Assembly: GCA_036971475.1 (NCBI GenBank)
Contig: JBAIZL010000001.1
Location: 144,072,692 to 144,136,691, forward strand
From: Prosapia bicincta
Lineage: Eukaryota > Arthropoda > Insecta > Hemiptera > Cercopidae
Direction: 5' to 3'
DNA: 64,000 nucleotides
Part shown: piece by piece, positions 26,301 to 41,479 of the stretch
Layout of the letters: every line of letters starts with the position of its first letter
Position numbering within the stretch: the stretch's first letter is position 1
Translations under genes and position numbers: made by a program
Notes under the pieces: generated by a model
What the model saw: the letters and a program-made list of their open reading frames with translations, nothing else
Database searches by the model: none
What the model was told of the DNA's origin: nothing

Positions 26301-26398
26301 CATTCAGTCACAAAATTAACGCCGTGCGAAGTCTTATTTGGACACATAAATTCAAACAATTTATTAGATATAGATTTAGAAAAACAAATTGTAAATGA
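22838..26398 (+). CDS. pol: Pol polyprotein: protease, RT, RNase H, integrase (tail frameshifted)
   Basis: An open frame of 1186 codons, probably made as Gag-Pol by frameshifting at 22877-22883, so the ATG at 22838 need not be used. Domains in frame numbering: aspartic protease with DTG at 51-53 and LLLGLDN near 110-120; a poly-Asn run at 154-171; reverse transcriptase with PFGLKNSP and YLDD at 499-502; RNase H with D649, E688 and D715; integrase with zinc residues H957, H963, C993, C996 and catalytic D1026, D1079, E1115 (35 residues between the last two). After about residue 1152 the family's usual sequence continues in another frame, so the last 34 residues are aberrant. The catalytic core is otherwise intact. 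Confidence 0.95.
22877..22883 (+). other. -1 ribosomal frameshift site UUUUUUA
   Basis: In the Gag frame the codons are CAT TTT TTA, giving the heptamer T TTT TTA in X XXY YYZ register. Slipping by -1 here enters the pol frame exactly. The same heptamer is used by some retroviruses for Gag-Pol synthesis. I see no obvious strong stem-loop within the next 30 bases. Confidence 0.8.
23297..23350 (+). repeat. (AAT)18 trinucleotide run encoding poly-Asn inside pol
   Basis: Eighteen AAT codons in frame lie between protease and reverse transcriptase. The run keeps the pol frame open. It falls in a linker and so may be tolerated. Confidence 0.95.
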
Positions 26399-26753
26399 CT
26401 ACGTTTTAAACCATAAGGAAAAAATAAAAATACTTTACGAAAACATTAGGGATAGCAATCAAAGAATTAAAGAAAAAGTTTTAGAAAAAAGGAATGTAAA
26501 CAAAGAACCACTTCCAGAAATACCATCTGAAGTTTATATAAAATCAGTTCAGAAGCAAAGCAAAACTAAAAACAGATATAGCAAGGAAGAAATAGCTTCG
26601 ATAGATAAAGAAAGAAAAACTGGAAAAATAAAGCCTAGACATCATAACACAAAAGACAAAATACATTTGTCGAAAATTAAAAGGCCTAAGAAGATAAAAA
26701 ATGTAATTAATGACCAAAATCCTTCTTGTTCATATTCGACACAATCAAATTAA
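26294..26753 (+). pseudogene. Frameshifted C-terminal part of integrase
   Basis: From about 26294 the integrase reading continues in the gag frame: HSVTKLTPCEVLFGH is the conserved end of the catalytic core (the TP.E.. FG motif). A basic, Lys-rich tail follows to a stop at 26751-26753. The break lies in AACAATATGC near 26291-26296 and is a single-base change of register. It could be a real mutation or an assembly error. I found no separate start that would make this an independent gene. Confidence 0.85.
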
Positions 26754-27509
26754 AATCCCTACCATACCTTTGTCCACTAGTTCTATACAAGAAACTTTAT
26801 TAAACTTTTAAACAACATTGTTTTTATTAATTGTATGTGTTACAAACTTTTGTAATTAATTAAATGATATGTAACTAATTATGGTAATAAATATTGTTAA
26901 TTATTTGAAATATGTTAATCACAAAAAGAAATGTAATTGAAGAAAATTAGAAACTATACTCTTAAAGAGATAACAAAACAAAAAGAATTCTTATAAACTG
27001 ACTAGAATCCTTATCAAATCTATAACAGGCAAGTTGAATGTAAATGATGGTAAAAATTATGAAAACTTATATAAAACTTTTATTGTAATCAATGTAAATT
27101 TTGTAGAACAAAAATTAGATTCTGATAACAATTGTATATGTTATAAACATTTTGTATCTATCCTATGATAGAAAAGACTCATTATAAATTGTAATAATCA
27201 ATTCCAAATACTTTTGCTCAGTTGAATTATAATGAACAGAAAATTAGACTGTAAAATGCCCATCATCAAAAACAATAACGCCTACAAACTACGAGGTTAC
27301 TGCGTTGGAAATCGCAGACAACCCATTTAACTGGATCTTGGAAATCAACCTTTGCCTGGTGACTTTCTCCAGTGAAGAGGACTTCAACCCATGCCGAAAA
27401 TTGCCCTTTACGGAGGCCTATTCAGCAGCTTATAATCCTCGCCCTCATCAGGAAGAAGAAGAAGACTTCAACCAACGCCGAAACTTCGCCAACCCCCGAA
27501 GTTTTCTTT
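26754..27509 (+). other. Untranslated region between pol and 3' LTR, no env
   Basis: AT-rich up to about 27270, then richer in G and C. Two imperfect direct repeats (about 27372-27402 and 27452-27482) share GGACTTCAACC...GCCGAAA. The open frame at 27305-27511 begins with TTG and shows no signal peptide, furin site or membrane segment, so it is not an envelope gene. Confidence 0.7.
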
Positions 27510-27520
27510 AAGGATGGAGG
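27510..27520 (+). other. Polypurine tract
   Basis: AAGGATGGAGG lies directly before the 3' LTR, the normal place for priming plus-strand DNA. Confidence 0.8.
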
Positions 27521-27811
27521 AGTTATATAAACATTTTATGTGAACATTTCATAATTAAATGCGTGGTAGGAAAATTCCTGCTTAAGCAGCTTTAGTATTA
27601 TATAGGTGTGAGAACAGAGCCCCGGCAGTGTGTAAGTCGCCTCTGTATCGCACAGACGTTTTCCACTCCGATTGAGTGCATATCAATTGTATTGTTTTAT
27701 TAAGTAAAATTAATGTAACAGTTTTCTAAATTAATTGTTTATTAAATTCAAAGGTTTGTTAAAAATTAAAAATCATTTTTAAAAACCTTTCTTGCTTAAT
27801 ATAAAACGTAA

Positions 27812-27813
<2 letters not shown>
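27521..27813 (+). repeat. 3' long terminal repeat
   Basis: 293 bp copy of 21096-21387 with two substitutions and one inserted base. It is followed directly by a TA tract. Confidence 0.96.

Positions 27814-27885
<72 letters not shown>
27814..27885. repeat. (TA)n microsatellite
   Basis: Pure TA run. With the TA end of 20989-21095 it probably formed the insertion target of the LTR element. Confidence 0.95.
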
Positions 27886-27888
<3 letters not shown>

Positions 27889-30800
27889 CGTATACATAGA
27901 ATATATATGTAGGGGCCTATCGTTTTCATATATTCGCCTTGCATTTTAATGGTTTTATCATATTCTTCCTCTTCGTTTTCGTTATGGAGAGTGACTACAG
28001 AAGTTGTGCAATCTACTACGTTTGTAAGTCATGAGACACTTTTTTATAAAAGCAACTCTACCTGATGAGATGCTACTTCCAAGCAACTCAATGTTAGTCA
28101 TTATGACGTAAGACGGAAATTGTAACTGCGGTTTCGTTTAAAGTAATTATTGTTTATATTCCTATATTGTTCCCACATTTTAATAGAATATCACAAACAT
28201 ACATTTTTATAGGACAAAGTGTTAGTAAGAAAAAATATAATGTTTTTTTACTCAAATGTAAAGTGCAATAATATAAATAATAAATTCTTAGTAAATAAGT
28301 GTTTAGTTCGTGGGAAGTATTATTCACTTGCTCACGATGTTATACACAAAATACATAATTATTTAAATATGCATAATACCTTAGTTTCGATTTCACTAGT
28401 GTATAATTTTCTGTAACCATTGTGTTTCATTTTGCTCTTAAGCCTCCAATAATTAAATTTTCTATACACACATACTGTCCAAACAGGTTTTAGTTAGTTA
28501 CCAATGACCTTTGGTTATATGAATATGTACTGAATTAATTAACATTTCCGATGTATAATCTCTTCGCATCCCTGTATTCCTTCAGAGATATATTAGTTAA
28601 GGCTTAAAGTGACATATTTGTTTCTAATATTCACACGAAAAATGTCTCTTGCTTGTAAAAATAACTAATAATATCAATATCAATTCCATTCTGTTCTAAA
28701 ACGGTAAATGGCGGAATAACCTGGTGTCACGTCGTTGACACTAATAGCTAGGTGCGTCTGCTCTAACTACAGAGTATTTGCTGTAGATTGTTTTCCACCT
28801 GGACTGTATTAGCAATAGAAATCTCTACGACTGGACTGAATTAACTCCAGTTTACTATTCACAGGTTGTCTATCTGCCAAGATGTCAATCCATTGAAATA
28901 ATATTAGCATCAAATTCATTAGGGCGTTTAAATCACTGGCCTCTACGCCTTTTTTCATTTGCTTAATATATATTATCCTGCTCCTCTTTTTTCATAAGGA
29001 TCTGCTTTAAATAGTGCAATCTTTAAATTTCATACTATCATAGGCCCTGTGGGGATGAATAGCTTTAGGCTACCAATATAACGCCTTTTGGATTGTCAAT
29101 GTTAATCTCCCGAACTATTGCTAATTAGGTACCCACTATCTCATTGTTAGTATTAGCCAATCACTGATGAGAACAACATCATCGTTTAAACTGGTCAGTA
29201 TGTATTAATAGACTAGCTACTATGTAAGTGAGACTAGCTATGTGTAGTGAGATTTTGAGTAAATTCATTTAATATTTACTGTATGAATTCTTCTGTGTTT
29301 GTTAGCTTTAATCAGCCTAACAGCTACCCAATATTTTAAAAATAAAATACTTTTTCTACAATAAAATACTGTTTAATACTTTTCGCCCGGTATTAAAGAC
29401 AAAACTCTCCCACAGCCTCACCTTTTTTTCTATTCATTGTTACAGTTTATAATCACTATATAGCCTTGCTCACCTTCAGTTGATAAATTAGTTATTTTTA
29501 TATCCTTATCAGTAGGGATACTGTTAATTTAAAAAAATATCATTGTGTAATCACTATTAGTAAGTAAAAAAAAGATATTTCGGTCCGTCTCTAACAATTT
29601 TCCAAAGTACATAAACTCTGGTTACTCTTTGAATCAGTCCGCGTGCCAAAAGTGACGAGGGTAGCTTGGCGTGTACAACCGTTCTGTTGGTGACTATCAT
29701 ATTTCTAGCTCAGATTTATTACAAATTTTCATTACCAGCCAAAACCTATACCATATTTGTATACCATTATTGCAATATTAAATACCGAATGATCTATTGG
29801 ATGTTCTAATAAGAATAAATAAATTATGAAACATATGTCACAAAAATGTACATGTTTGAAATGCTTCATTTCTATTGTTGCTTTATTTACACACAGATTT
29901 TCAAGTATTTTTCTCATAAAATCATATTAAAGAGTAATATTATAAGTATAATATATCAGAATATTTCTGATAATATGCTCACTCTCATAAAACCACGTTA
30001 GCAGTAATAAATTCATGTACATATATTGACTGCCCCAAGTCATGTGAATCATGTCTAAAACCATAATTATTCAGCGATATATTCTTGCAGAAATGCACCT
30101 TGATCTACAAGGCACTAATATTTTAATAGTTTAATAGAACAGTCCCTATTCTACACTAAACTTTATTTTGGTCTGTAGTATGTTTATTTAAGTGATAGAT
30201 CAAATGTAACCCATTTAATTGCCATACATTCACTATATGCACCTAGCCACCATTGAAACAAATATGCTGTAATTCACTTAGTTGCAAGGAAATAACGTCG
30301 AATGCCAAGCATGTTCTTAAGCTGTATGTAATAGTAAACTTAAATCCTCATATTCTCAAAACGTCTTTTGAAACCCAGGCAATTAACCTCTTGACACGAT
30401 TGGATCAGACAATACGTTTTCCTAACAGAAGCTTTTAGCGTCCTAATCGAATTTTAGAAAATGACCCGTCGCTATTAGCAAAATCTTGCAGTACCCTGAA
30501 CGCTATTTGAGATAACTTTATAGAATGTTAAGATCAATATATAGCTTCCTACTTGAGGTTTCATTATTTCCTCTTTTTATTTAATAACTTAGGATGATGT
30601 TGTTCGTAACACTTTGTTCTAGAATTATATTTTTGAGTCCTTGTAAGCGAATTCTAAACATTCTTTATAAATGTAATATTTTATGAAAAGATTTTATTCA
30701 ATGTTTTATTAATGGATGTTTATTTACTTTGTTCATTATTTAACATCAAGAGGAGAAATTGGAGAATTCAATTTGGGCAGAATATATTGAGTTTTCCCTT

Positions 30801-31226
30801 TAAACGTCCATCGACTTTATTTTGCGATAAACTACGTTTTTAAAATAAGTAAATGTGAAAATAATTATTAAAATAGGATGATTTTAATCTACAACTGAAT
30901 TTTGATTATATTTTACCAGATTACATTTTGGTATACCTGTACTTCAGTAACAACGAGTAAACTTCGTGTAATGACTATAATATGAAAACAGAAACTAGGT
31001 CAATTAACTAGAAAATTAACTTAGTTACTTCAGTTACTTTATTTTCAAAATCAAGGCCTTAAATGAACGGGTAGATTAAAACAAACAGTTTATTAAATAT
31101 TGACAGTCGTTTTGTAATCATAGCTTAAATTTACGTGGTTGATAACGTGATAATTATTGTACTTGAATGATATATTGGAATATCATATATTATTCAAAAT
31201 AACGATAGGATATGTAATGTATCTTC

Positions 31227-31228
<2 letters not shown>
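27886..31228. other. AT-rich DNA without recognisable gene
   Basis: No supported gene. A small direct repeat (GAGACTAGCTA...GTGAGA) is visible near 29210-29255. Open frames at 28219-28416, 29732-29917 and 30253-30438 lack motifs. Confidence 0.45.

Positions 31229-31280
<52 letters not shown>
31229..31280. repeat. (TA)n microsatellite
   Basis: Pure TA run. Confidence 0.97.
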
Positions 31281-31282
<2 letters not shown>

Positions 31283-33803
31283 TTTCATTTGATAAAAACA
31301 AAATTTTATTCTTCTTTAACACAAATTTGTGATCACTAAGTACAAAAATGTGACAAAGAAGTCTTCATTTGTGTTGGGGGAGAAATATAGTCCACCGGGT
31401 GAGATATCCATTGTAATCCTTACGTGTAGTTTGGTTAGTAAAGTACACCAAATCATTATATACTCTACTCGGAACCAAATTTTATTTGCTCAGAATGGCC
31501 TTTGGTTATTTGAAAATTTTGGATGGAATTACAGTTTTAGGACCTTTGTCTCCGCTCATTTCTGTCTGCCATACTAATTATCTTTTGACTACTGCCCAAC
31601 AGTTACATGGATGCTAGATTCGAAGCTCAAGTCTAAACATCAGCCTGTTCTGAAAATAATTACCATACTTTACTAATTTGGTTCTGTCGCAAAAGCATTA
31701 TTTGCTAAATTAACTGTCTTTTACACGTCCACTATCATTTTACTGTAAGTGTTTATAATACTCGTATTATTTAATTTAAATTTAATTCGCCCTTAAACAG
31801 TAAACGGACACTTAAATAGATGACAAATATGACGTTCAATATTTTGATTTAATCGCAAAGAAGTATCAGTAAGGATGATAATCAAAATGAACTCTGAACA
31901 CTTCTTCTGAGTTAGGTCATCGAAACGAAAGGACGTCGCAAGATTAGGCGTATCAAGAACAAATTTTATTTTTGACAGTTTTAATGTAATTTAAAACAAT
32001 TATGTTAAGAAGTGTCTAAACGTTTCATTTAATATTTTAAAAAACTTTTCATCACTGATTAGTCAACATCTGGCGAGCACCATAGCCAAAACGTGTCCAA
32101 AATGAATAATGGCAAGGTCTGGTTCAGGAGCCACGCTGTACAACATAAATTCCAGTGCCAGCTAATTTATTAATTTTATGTAAGATGACGTGTAATAAAA
32201 ATTTAACTTTCACAATTTAACTCGAGATGGCAAAATAGTACAGGTTTTCATATTTTAATAATGCAGGAAGTTATGAATAAACCGTGGGATGCAATACCAA
32301 ATTTTCAACTGTTAGATAAATTAATTTGATATGTATTTTATTTTATATAGAAGCATTCTTTTTGTTGGTATCATATGCCAATGCCATAGATTGTAAGATA
32401 GGGAAAATATTTTTGTAAATTATTACCATTTTAAACAAAGGTAAAACTCAGATCTAAAACAGTGTAAACGTTTGTAATTGTATTTTCTTTTATCTTTTGT
32501 GTAAACTTTGTACATTAAAATTTGATTTATTTTATTTTAAATAATTGTTAAATTTATAAAATGCGTATTTTCTAGTTAATTTATTAATGCTCTTGATTTT
32601 GCAGGTTACTTTCTTAATTATGTATCAGACCACTGCAATATTCAACACCTAAATACCTTAATAATTTATTTAAAATACATCATTACAACGATGTATGTGT
32701 TATTTTGGATAGAATGACTGTAGAGTTTGATATGTATCATTTGAGCATGTCACTCTACTGCCTTTAAACCTTTCACCATAAATGGTTAAATAAAAGATTT
32801 TAATGTTGTTTTATTTAGGCTAAATTTACTTTATTTCTTCGTAGCAAAAAAGTACGTTGAGCCACCATGTGCTAAAAAGAACTATTTATATTTTCAGTAC
32901 AATATTTCTTTCAAACTGGAATAAAACCTATTTCAAAAACTTATTTGTAACATTCAGATCAATAATAATCATTGTTTTATTCTTCTCTGGTAATGCTAAA
33001 ATTTAGTTCGTAAAAAGAAACAAAATTGGAAACGGCGACGTGTTTGTGAAGTTTGGAATTTAACCTAGATAATTAACTCTGTTTCCTTGTTTAAACTTTA
33101 TAATGGGAAATATTTGGAGGTATTATTCGTAGCAATTTCCGTGTTATGTACTTCCGAGTTGCCACTTAAGGTGTTATTTTGTAGGTTCTATGACTATGCA
33201 TTTTTTCTATTTGGTATAGTTACCTAATGTGTATCTCTCACTTTAATGTTAAAAATTAGTATAGAGAACAAAGTGATAACCATTTAGTTATTTTTAAAAA
33301 TAACACCCGTTCATCTCCAACCAACCTAAAAATTCATCTCCAAAAAAGCACCGGTTTTAGAGAAACTGATATTTATACAGTTTTAGAAAAGGGTAAAGGA
33401 ATTGCAGAATACATTGCAGAAAACAATCACAGTGACAAACTGAAAAAATAATACTGATAATGAGCTATGGTTTTACACGTAAAATCCAATTGCTTGAAAC
33501 CCCCTTCACGTGTCTTCATGATTATGTTGAAGAATATTTTGTAAGAGCAAGGATGCAAGGATGTCGAAGCACGAATGTTTTATTGTCAAGTCGTAAAATT
33601 GTGCTACTGCTATACCAATCCCGGCATTATGCTTTAAAGTAATTTGTTTTCAAAAAATTTCCGAAAAACAGAAGACTGTAGCTAACTGTATATCATTTAC
33701 GTGAATTTTAAGTGTGCGAGCTTGTAGATAGCGTGCATTATTTTCTAGTGGCAACAGACCAAATCTGGGAGATCACAGGGTTCATCGTTTTCCTATTATA
33801 AAA

Positions 33804-33806
<3 letters not shown>
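31281..33806. other. AT-rich DNA without recognisable gene
   Basis: An ATG-less open stretch on the plus strand at about 33260-33451 (KSTGFRETDIYTV) looks mildly protein-like but matches nothing I know. Nothing else is supported. Confidence 0.4.
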
Positions 33807-33857
<51 letters not shown>

Positions 33858-33873
33858 TATATAGATATATATA
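33807..33873. repeat. (TA)n microsatellite with GATA interruptions
   Basis: A TA run ends in two ATAGATAT interruptions. Confidence 0.95.
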
Positions 33874-36290
<2,417 letters not shown>

Positions 36291-36291
36291 G

Positions 36292-36990
36292 TTAAGCTTT
36301 GCTCTTTGCTTTATTGATTTTTTCTTTATCTATAATTAGCAAAAGTGACTGGGTTTCTTCATATACATGAACTGATCCTACGGTTTTATCTAACATTGAG
36401 AGTGTATGTGTTATTGTATCGTTGATACACGTATCATCTATAACAAATTTAGCAGAGCTCATTTTGTAGTTTGGGTTAGGGTTTAGGTCCTGTCTTTTAA
36501 AGTCCTCTTTTTCAATTTGATTTATTCCGTAGTTCATTTTCGATATATTTACTATATAAAAATTTTTATTCTTAAGCTAATACCCTTTTTAGTTAAAGTA
36601 ATCAAATCACGGTAGCTTATCTTTAGAAATATGGCTGTCTTTGCAATATGGCTACCAATGGATATTGATTCAATGTACATTTTTGGATCTGTACTTCTGG
36701 TTACTCTATCTGAGCGTAGGTACATAAGCTTAATACGTCTCTTGGAATTAGAGTTTATCTGTTTTGGAAGGTTAAATTTTCATTTTACAATTCATATTAT
36801 CATTGATTTATAAGACTTCATTATCATTTTTGCTGAATCAGATGACCGTAAAACTTATTCAGTGCTTTCTTCGTATTACTATTTTTTTGTTAGCTACGCG
36901 TTTTAGGCCTTTTTATAAAACGTCTAGCCTTTGCAGTGTATCATTTACGATCTCCTTCTTGCCTGAGAGATGCAGGTGTTTAGTCATCAT
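36292..36990 (-). pseudogene. Decayed coding remnant of unknown family
   Basis: On the minus strand three stretches in different frames follow each other with protein-like composition. They are MTKHLHLSGKKEIVNDTLQR (from 36990), then VTRSTDPKMYIESISIGSHI with AKTAIFLKISYRDLITL (about 36.55-36.74 kb), then an ATG-started 81-codon frame (36537-36292) with FVIDDTCINDTITHTLSM. The second and third join across an A5T5 run near 36552-36565 by a one-base change of register, so they were probably one frame. Several stops interrupt the upstream part. I do not recognise the family; a transposon or an old viral insertion are both possible. No target duplication was found. Confidence 0.35.
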
Positions 36991-39900
36991 CTGGATAACT
37001 TTAATTGAATTATTTCTTGGAAATTAAAACAAAGTGTTCATGCTTGGACACGATTTATCACGATCTTTTTGTCATGAACCATTTGTCACGATCCTAACTG
37101 AAGAGCGCATAATATTTTTGAAATACACCAATTTATTTAACAACTGTTTTTAACAAAACGTCATGCGTAGTTGATAATTTTACAAAATCAAGAGTTTATA
37201 TGAAATTATTATTTACGTGGTTTAGTTATTACTGTGCTTAGATTTTAAAATATGTGTTCCCAAAAAAACTGATCTTAACAAATATTTAATCTTTACTTTA
37301 ATATAAGACTTTATAGAAATATATCTCGTTTACAATAAATGTAATGGAAATTTTGAAAAATAATTTACTAAAACATGAGGTGATAATAAATACGACTAAT
37401 AAATACTGAATTTGTGAGATATAATGTTCGGAATGTCTGACAGCATGACTGACAAGATAAAAAGCTGATATATCAAATTTTCTAAGGACGGGGAAGCTTC
37501 TTTACTTATCATAAATATCTGTCAGGTTTTAGTTTTCTTAAAGATTGCATATTATAAACGGATAGCTGACTGAAAATAGATGAGATGCAATGTTTGTAAA
37601 TAATACGACAAGTACTTGATAAAGACTTCAGGCGAAATGATAAAACCATTATAGCAACCTATAATGAGATGAATATTAATATCCTGTTTTCTCTCATACA
37701 ATTTTAACTAAATAAAGCTTCAGTAGATACATAATAACTTTTAAAAGACAGATTTATAATGAATATTAAATTACTTTTCCAACTGAGAGTTATTATAAAA
37801 TAACTAAACCCTTATAAAGGAGACTAAAGTGTTATCTTGTAGGACAATTCAGGTGTTCTCTAACTTTCCTGGATTTAAATCAACTTAGCTTGCCGTATGT
37901 AATGATCAGCTGCTTCCAATCTTCTTGCCTAATTGAATTGTGTTAATTGAATCAATTGTGTATGAATATTTAAGGACAGTTTTCAAGTTATGCTGTAACC
38001 TTTAGGGCTTACACTCATGGGGCATATTACCACAATATATGATGATGTTTATTACTAAGGAAACATGAATGCAACTACTATTGAATGATAAAAGTATTTA
38101 TCAATACCAATAACTTATTTTGTTACAAGCGATTCAATTACAAATTCATTATCCTAATTTAGTATGAGTTTATGTATTGAAAACGTATATTCACTAATGA
38201 TGACTGTGTTAATGAAACGGCGGTAGAAAATCGTTATTGACTGTGAGATGACGTTTGTGAATTTTGCTTTTGCACACAAGCCAATTATTTAAATTGGCAT
38301 GAAAGTGTAATTCCTTGTACAATCAATCGACATTTTTAAGGTATTCATCTATGGTTTTGTTTTTAAATGTGGATACAATTAAATATGTTTATACCCTTAT
38401 TATTCATATAGACATCATGCACAAACACGAATAACTATAGAAATGATAACCATGAGTTTTGAATGACAATACGATTGTTTAACGAGCAATAAATAATTAT
38501 TCCGTTCCTATGAAATTACGGTTCTACAACGAATCTAATAATGCTAGAATCACTATCGATGTTTTTATTCTCTAGGCCATAGTAAGAATATTTAATAAAC
38601 TATTTTATTAAATAATAATAATAATTATTTAGAATAGCCTTATTTTTATTTTAAACTAATTCAAAACTAATAGGAACATACTAAGTTACTATTAAAGGAT
38701 TTATGTAAGACTACAACCACTGCGAAAACTTAACAGCTGTAGAAAATTATCTGTGGAAAGTAAGTCAGAACCATACATTCTTTGCAAACTAAATAGTTTT
38801 CCATTATTGCAAACAGTCTTATATTTTAATATCCACAATTACAAATCTAATATTACATTTATTATGTCGAAAATTATCCTGATAAAATGTATATGTATTT
38901 ATTTCGTTTTGGAGTCTTGAGAGAGACAAATATATTGCGTATGTAATTTCGTTTCAGTTCGGCGTAGTTCCGATTGGGGTCTTTGGACATATATATATAT
39001 ATATGCCATAAGAATATTTATTCCCTTGTAAAGGGTGGATTTCCAGGCCGTCATTTAGAATTTCTTGCATGTTTTTATTATACAAAGGTTTTTATTATAT
39101 TTTACACAGTCCGTATGTGTGGCTTGTCATATGCTGCAATAGAAAAAAATATGGCCAATAAAATATACAATGATGATGAAATTATCCAAAATATTTCCCT
39201 TTTAGATAACAAATTTAGAACAGTTTACTGTAATTCTATTTGTTTAATTATTTTAATGATATTTTATTATATTATTAAATAAAGTTAAATAGTAGATTAT
39301 AATTTTTGTAATGTCTAGTAATCTTTTAAATGTACTAAAGGATGTACAATTTATAATTAATGTCAAGTCACAACATTTCTTGTTTGTGTTTGGGACACGG
39401 AATTAATACTTGTGTCCAGTGATTCTGTTTCTCTAAGTTTGGTCAGACATTGTCTCAGAAAACATATAAAATGCAATAAGGTTTCACACCTGGTGATCGA
39501 ATTTCTAATCAATATTTGGCGGCGTGGTCAAGTGAGTGAGGCGCCTGGATGTAATTGTATAAAACTAAAATTCTCTTCATCTATTCAACTCTCATTTAAT
39601 TAAAATAGATGAATTTTACTTTAGACAATTTACACAAAACTTTAAATCATAAGCGGACCCTGAAATCTCAGAGATCTAGAACTATTTGGTTTCCAACCCC
39701 AGAAATAAAAACTATTTATTCGATTGTAATCTTTCGATTCCTTATCATGAGCATAGATGCTCTAGCTCCAAGCTGCTTCTGAGTTATGATTTAAGGTTAA
39801 TGGATGTGAAGCTTTATCCTATGCAAATGCTTTAAATTTTTTCTAACGTAAAGGGATAATCCCCAAATATGATCGATCTTATGTGAGACACTAGCTAGGT

Positions 39901-41055
39901 AAGTGTTGTTATTGACATTTCACAGATATTTTCATTTTCCTCTTGACGTTAGATCTGGTTGAGGTGCAATTGGATTATTCCAAAAGAATGGAGATTTGGT
40001 ATAGTAAATCGGCTTAGTAACGAAGAGTATAGTAATAACCGTATTAATCTATACATTATTTAAGCAGTTTTAGTTTTTTCATGTATGGACATGAATTTTT
40101 TTTAATATAAGTACATTTCAATGTACAAATAATTCGTTTTATGAGTGTAACCAAACAACATTTTATACATTATATTTCTATATACTTTAAATATTATTAG
40201 TTTATATTCTTACCTATTATGGTCTTAGAAGTATCAACAACAGTTTAAGAAATACAAGAAGACATTATTTAGAAACAGCAAAACAACAATCAGATGAACA
40301 GTGATAAATTAATGTACCGTATGCGTCTAAATAGACATTAAGAATTAATTTAGAAGATTTTTTATTTTGTAAGACTTTATTTTACTTTATTTACATAATT
40401 TTAAAAAGGCATAACCCTAAAGAGAAGCCAAAAAGACAGCAATACATACAAAAGAATACTACATGGCCACAAAGACACAAAACAATTAATAAAAAACTCG
40501 CATACTGCAGCGCACACGTTTAAAGCTAACGTTTAAACACCAAACTTATGATCAAATAATACATAAAGAAAGTTATATTTCTATGGATTGTTATAAATAT
40601 AACTCAATTTTACGACATCACAATGAAGAAACAAATACGCTTCCTTCTTTACTTATAGAGTAAATGCTTTAGGTAATGGATAAAGCCTAACAAAAATGTT
40701 TACAGTTAACTGCGTTTTACTTCTTAGTGATATAACTGGATATCCACAAGTTTGTCATGGGTGATTGTTTCTTGCTGCATACTTTAAACATAGTTACTGT
40801 ATTTACCTAGAGACTAATTCAATCATATTTCAATCAATAGTTTCTCTTTGAGAGACATATTTCTGTTAAACTGTTTAAAATTATTTCAGGAACATATTGT
40901 TTTGTTAAGAAATGACTATAAATATTTTGTTTTATATTTATTTTTCTTATCAAAGAAATAATGAGTTAAAAAACATCAGTCCAAAAGATTTTGTTTTTAT
41001 GATATATCGAAGTCTTCTCTAATATAAATTTAATTAATAGGCTATATGTTTGTTT
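36991..41055. other. AT-rich DNA without recognisable gene
   Basis: The 102-codon frame at 38974-39282 (plus) starts through a TA run and has no domain. A tRNA A-box-like phrase (GTGGTCAAGTGAGTGAGG) near 39523 has no matching B box at the right distance. Confidence 0.4.

Positions 41056-41475
<420 letters not shown>

Positions 41476-41479
<4 letters not shown>

Larger units (their letters stand above)
21096..27813 (+). mobile_element. Ty3/gypsy LTR retrotransposon, 17.6/errantivirus-like, no env
   Basis: A complete 6.7 kb element. It has LTRs of 292 and 293 bp bounded by AGTTA...TAACT, a tRNA-Ser-type primer site, a structured leader, gag, pol in the -1 frame, and a purine-rich tract next to the 3' LTR. 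The LTRs differ by two substitutions and one single-base indel, so insertion was recent. TATA flanks both sides (21092-21095 and 27814-27817), consistent with a 4-bp target duplication inside a TA microsatellite and with the TATA-type target preference of the 17.6/297 group. No envelope frame was seen between pol and the 3' LTR. One frameshift in the integrase tail means this copy probably cannot move by itself. Confidence 0.95.

Noticed and set aside
27305..27511. Possible env-like ORF before the 3' LTR
   Set aside because: It starts with TTG and has no signal peptide, cleavage site or membrane segment. It is better explained as untranslated DNA with a direct repeat.
33258..33451. ATG-less open stretch with protein-like composition
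   Set aside because: Too short, no splice signals found at its ends and no recognisable family.
38974..39282. 102-codon plus-strand frame
   Set aside because: It opens through a TA run and shows no domain; probably chance.
39519..39560. tRNA A-box-like sequence
   Set aside because: No B box at the right spacing and no cloverleaf, so neither a tRNA gene nor a clear SINE.
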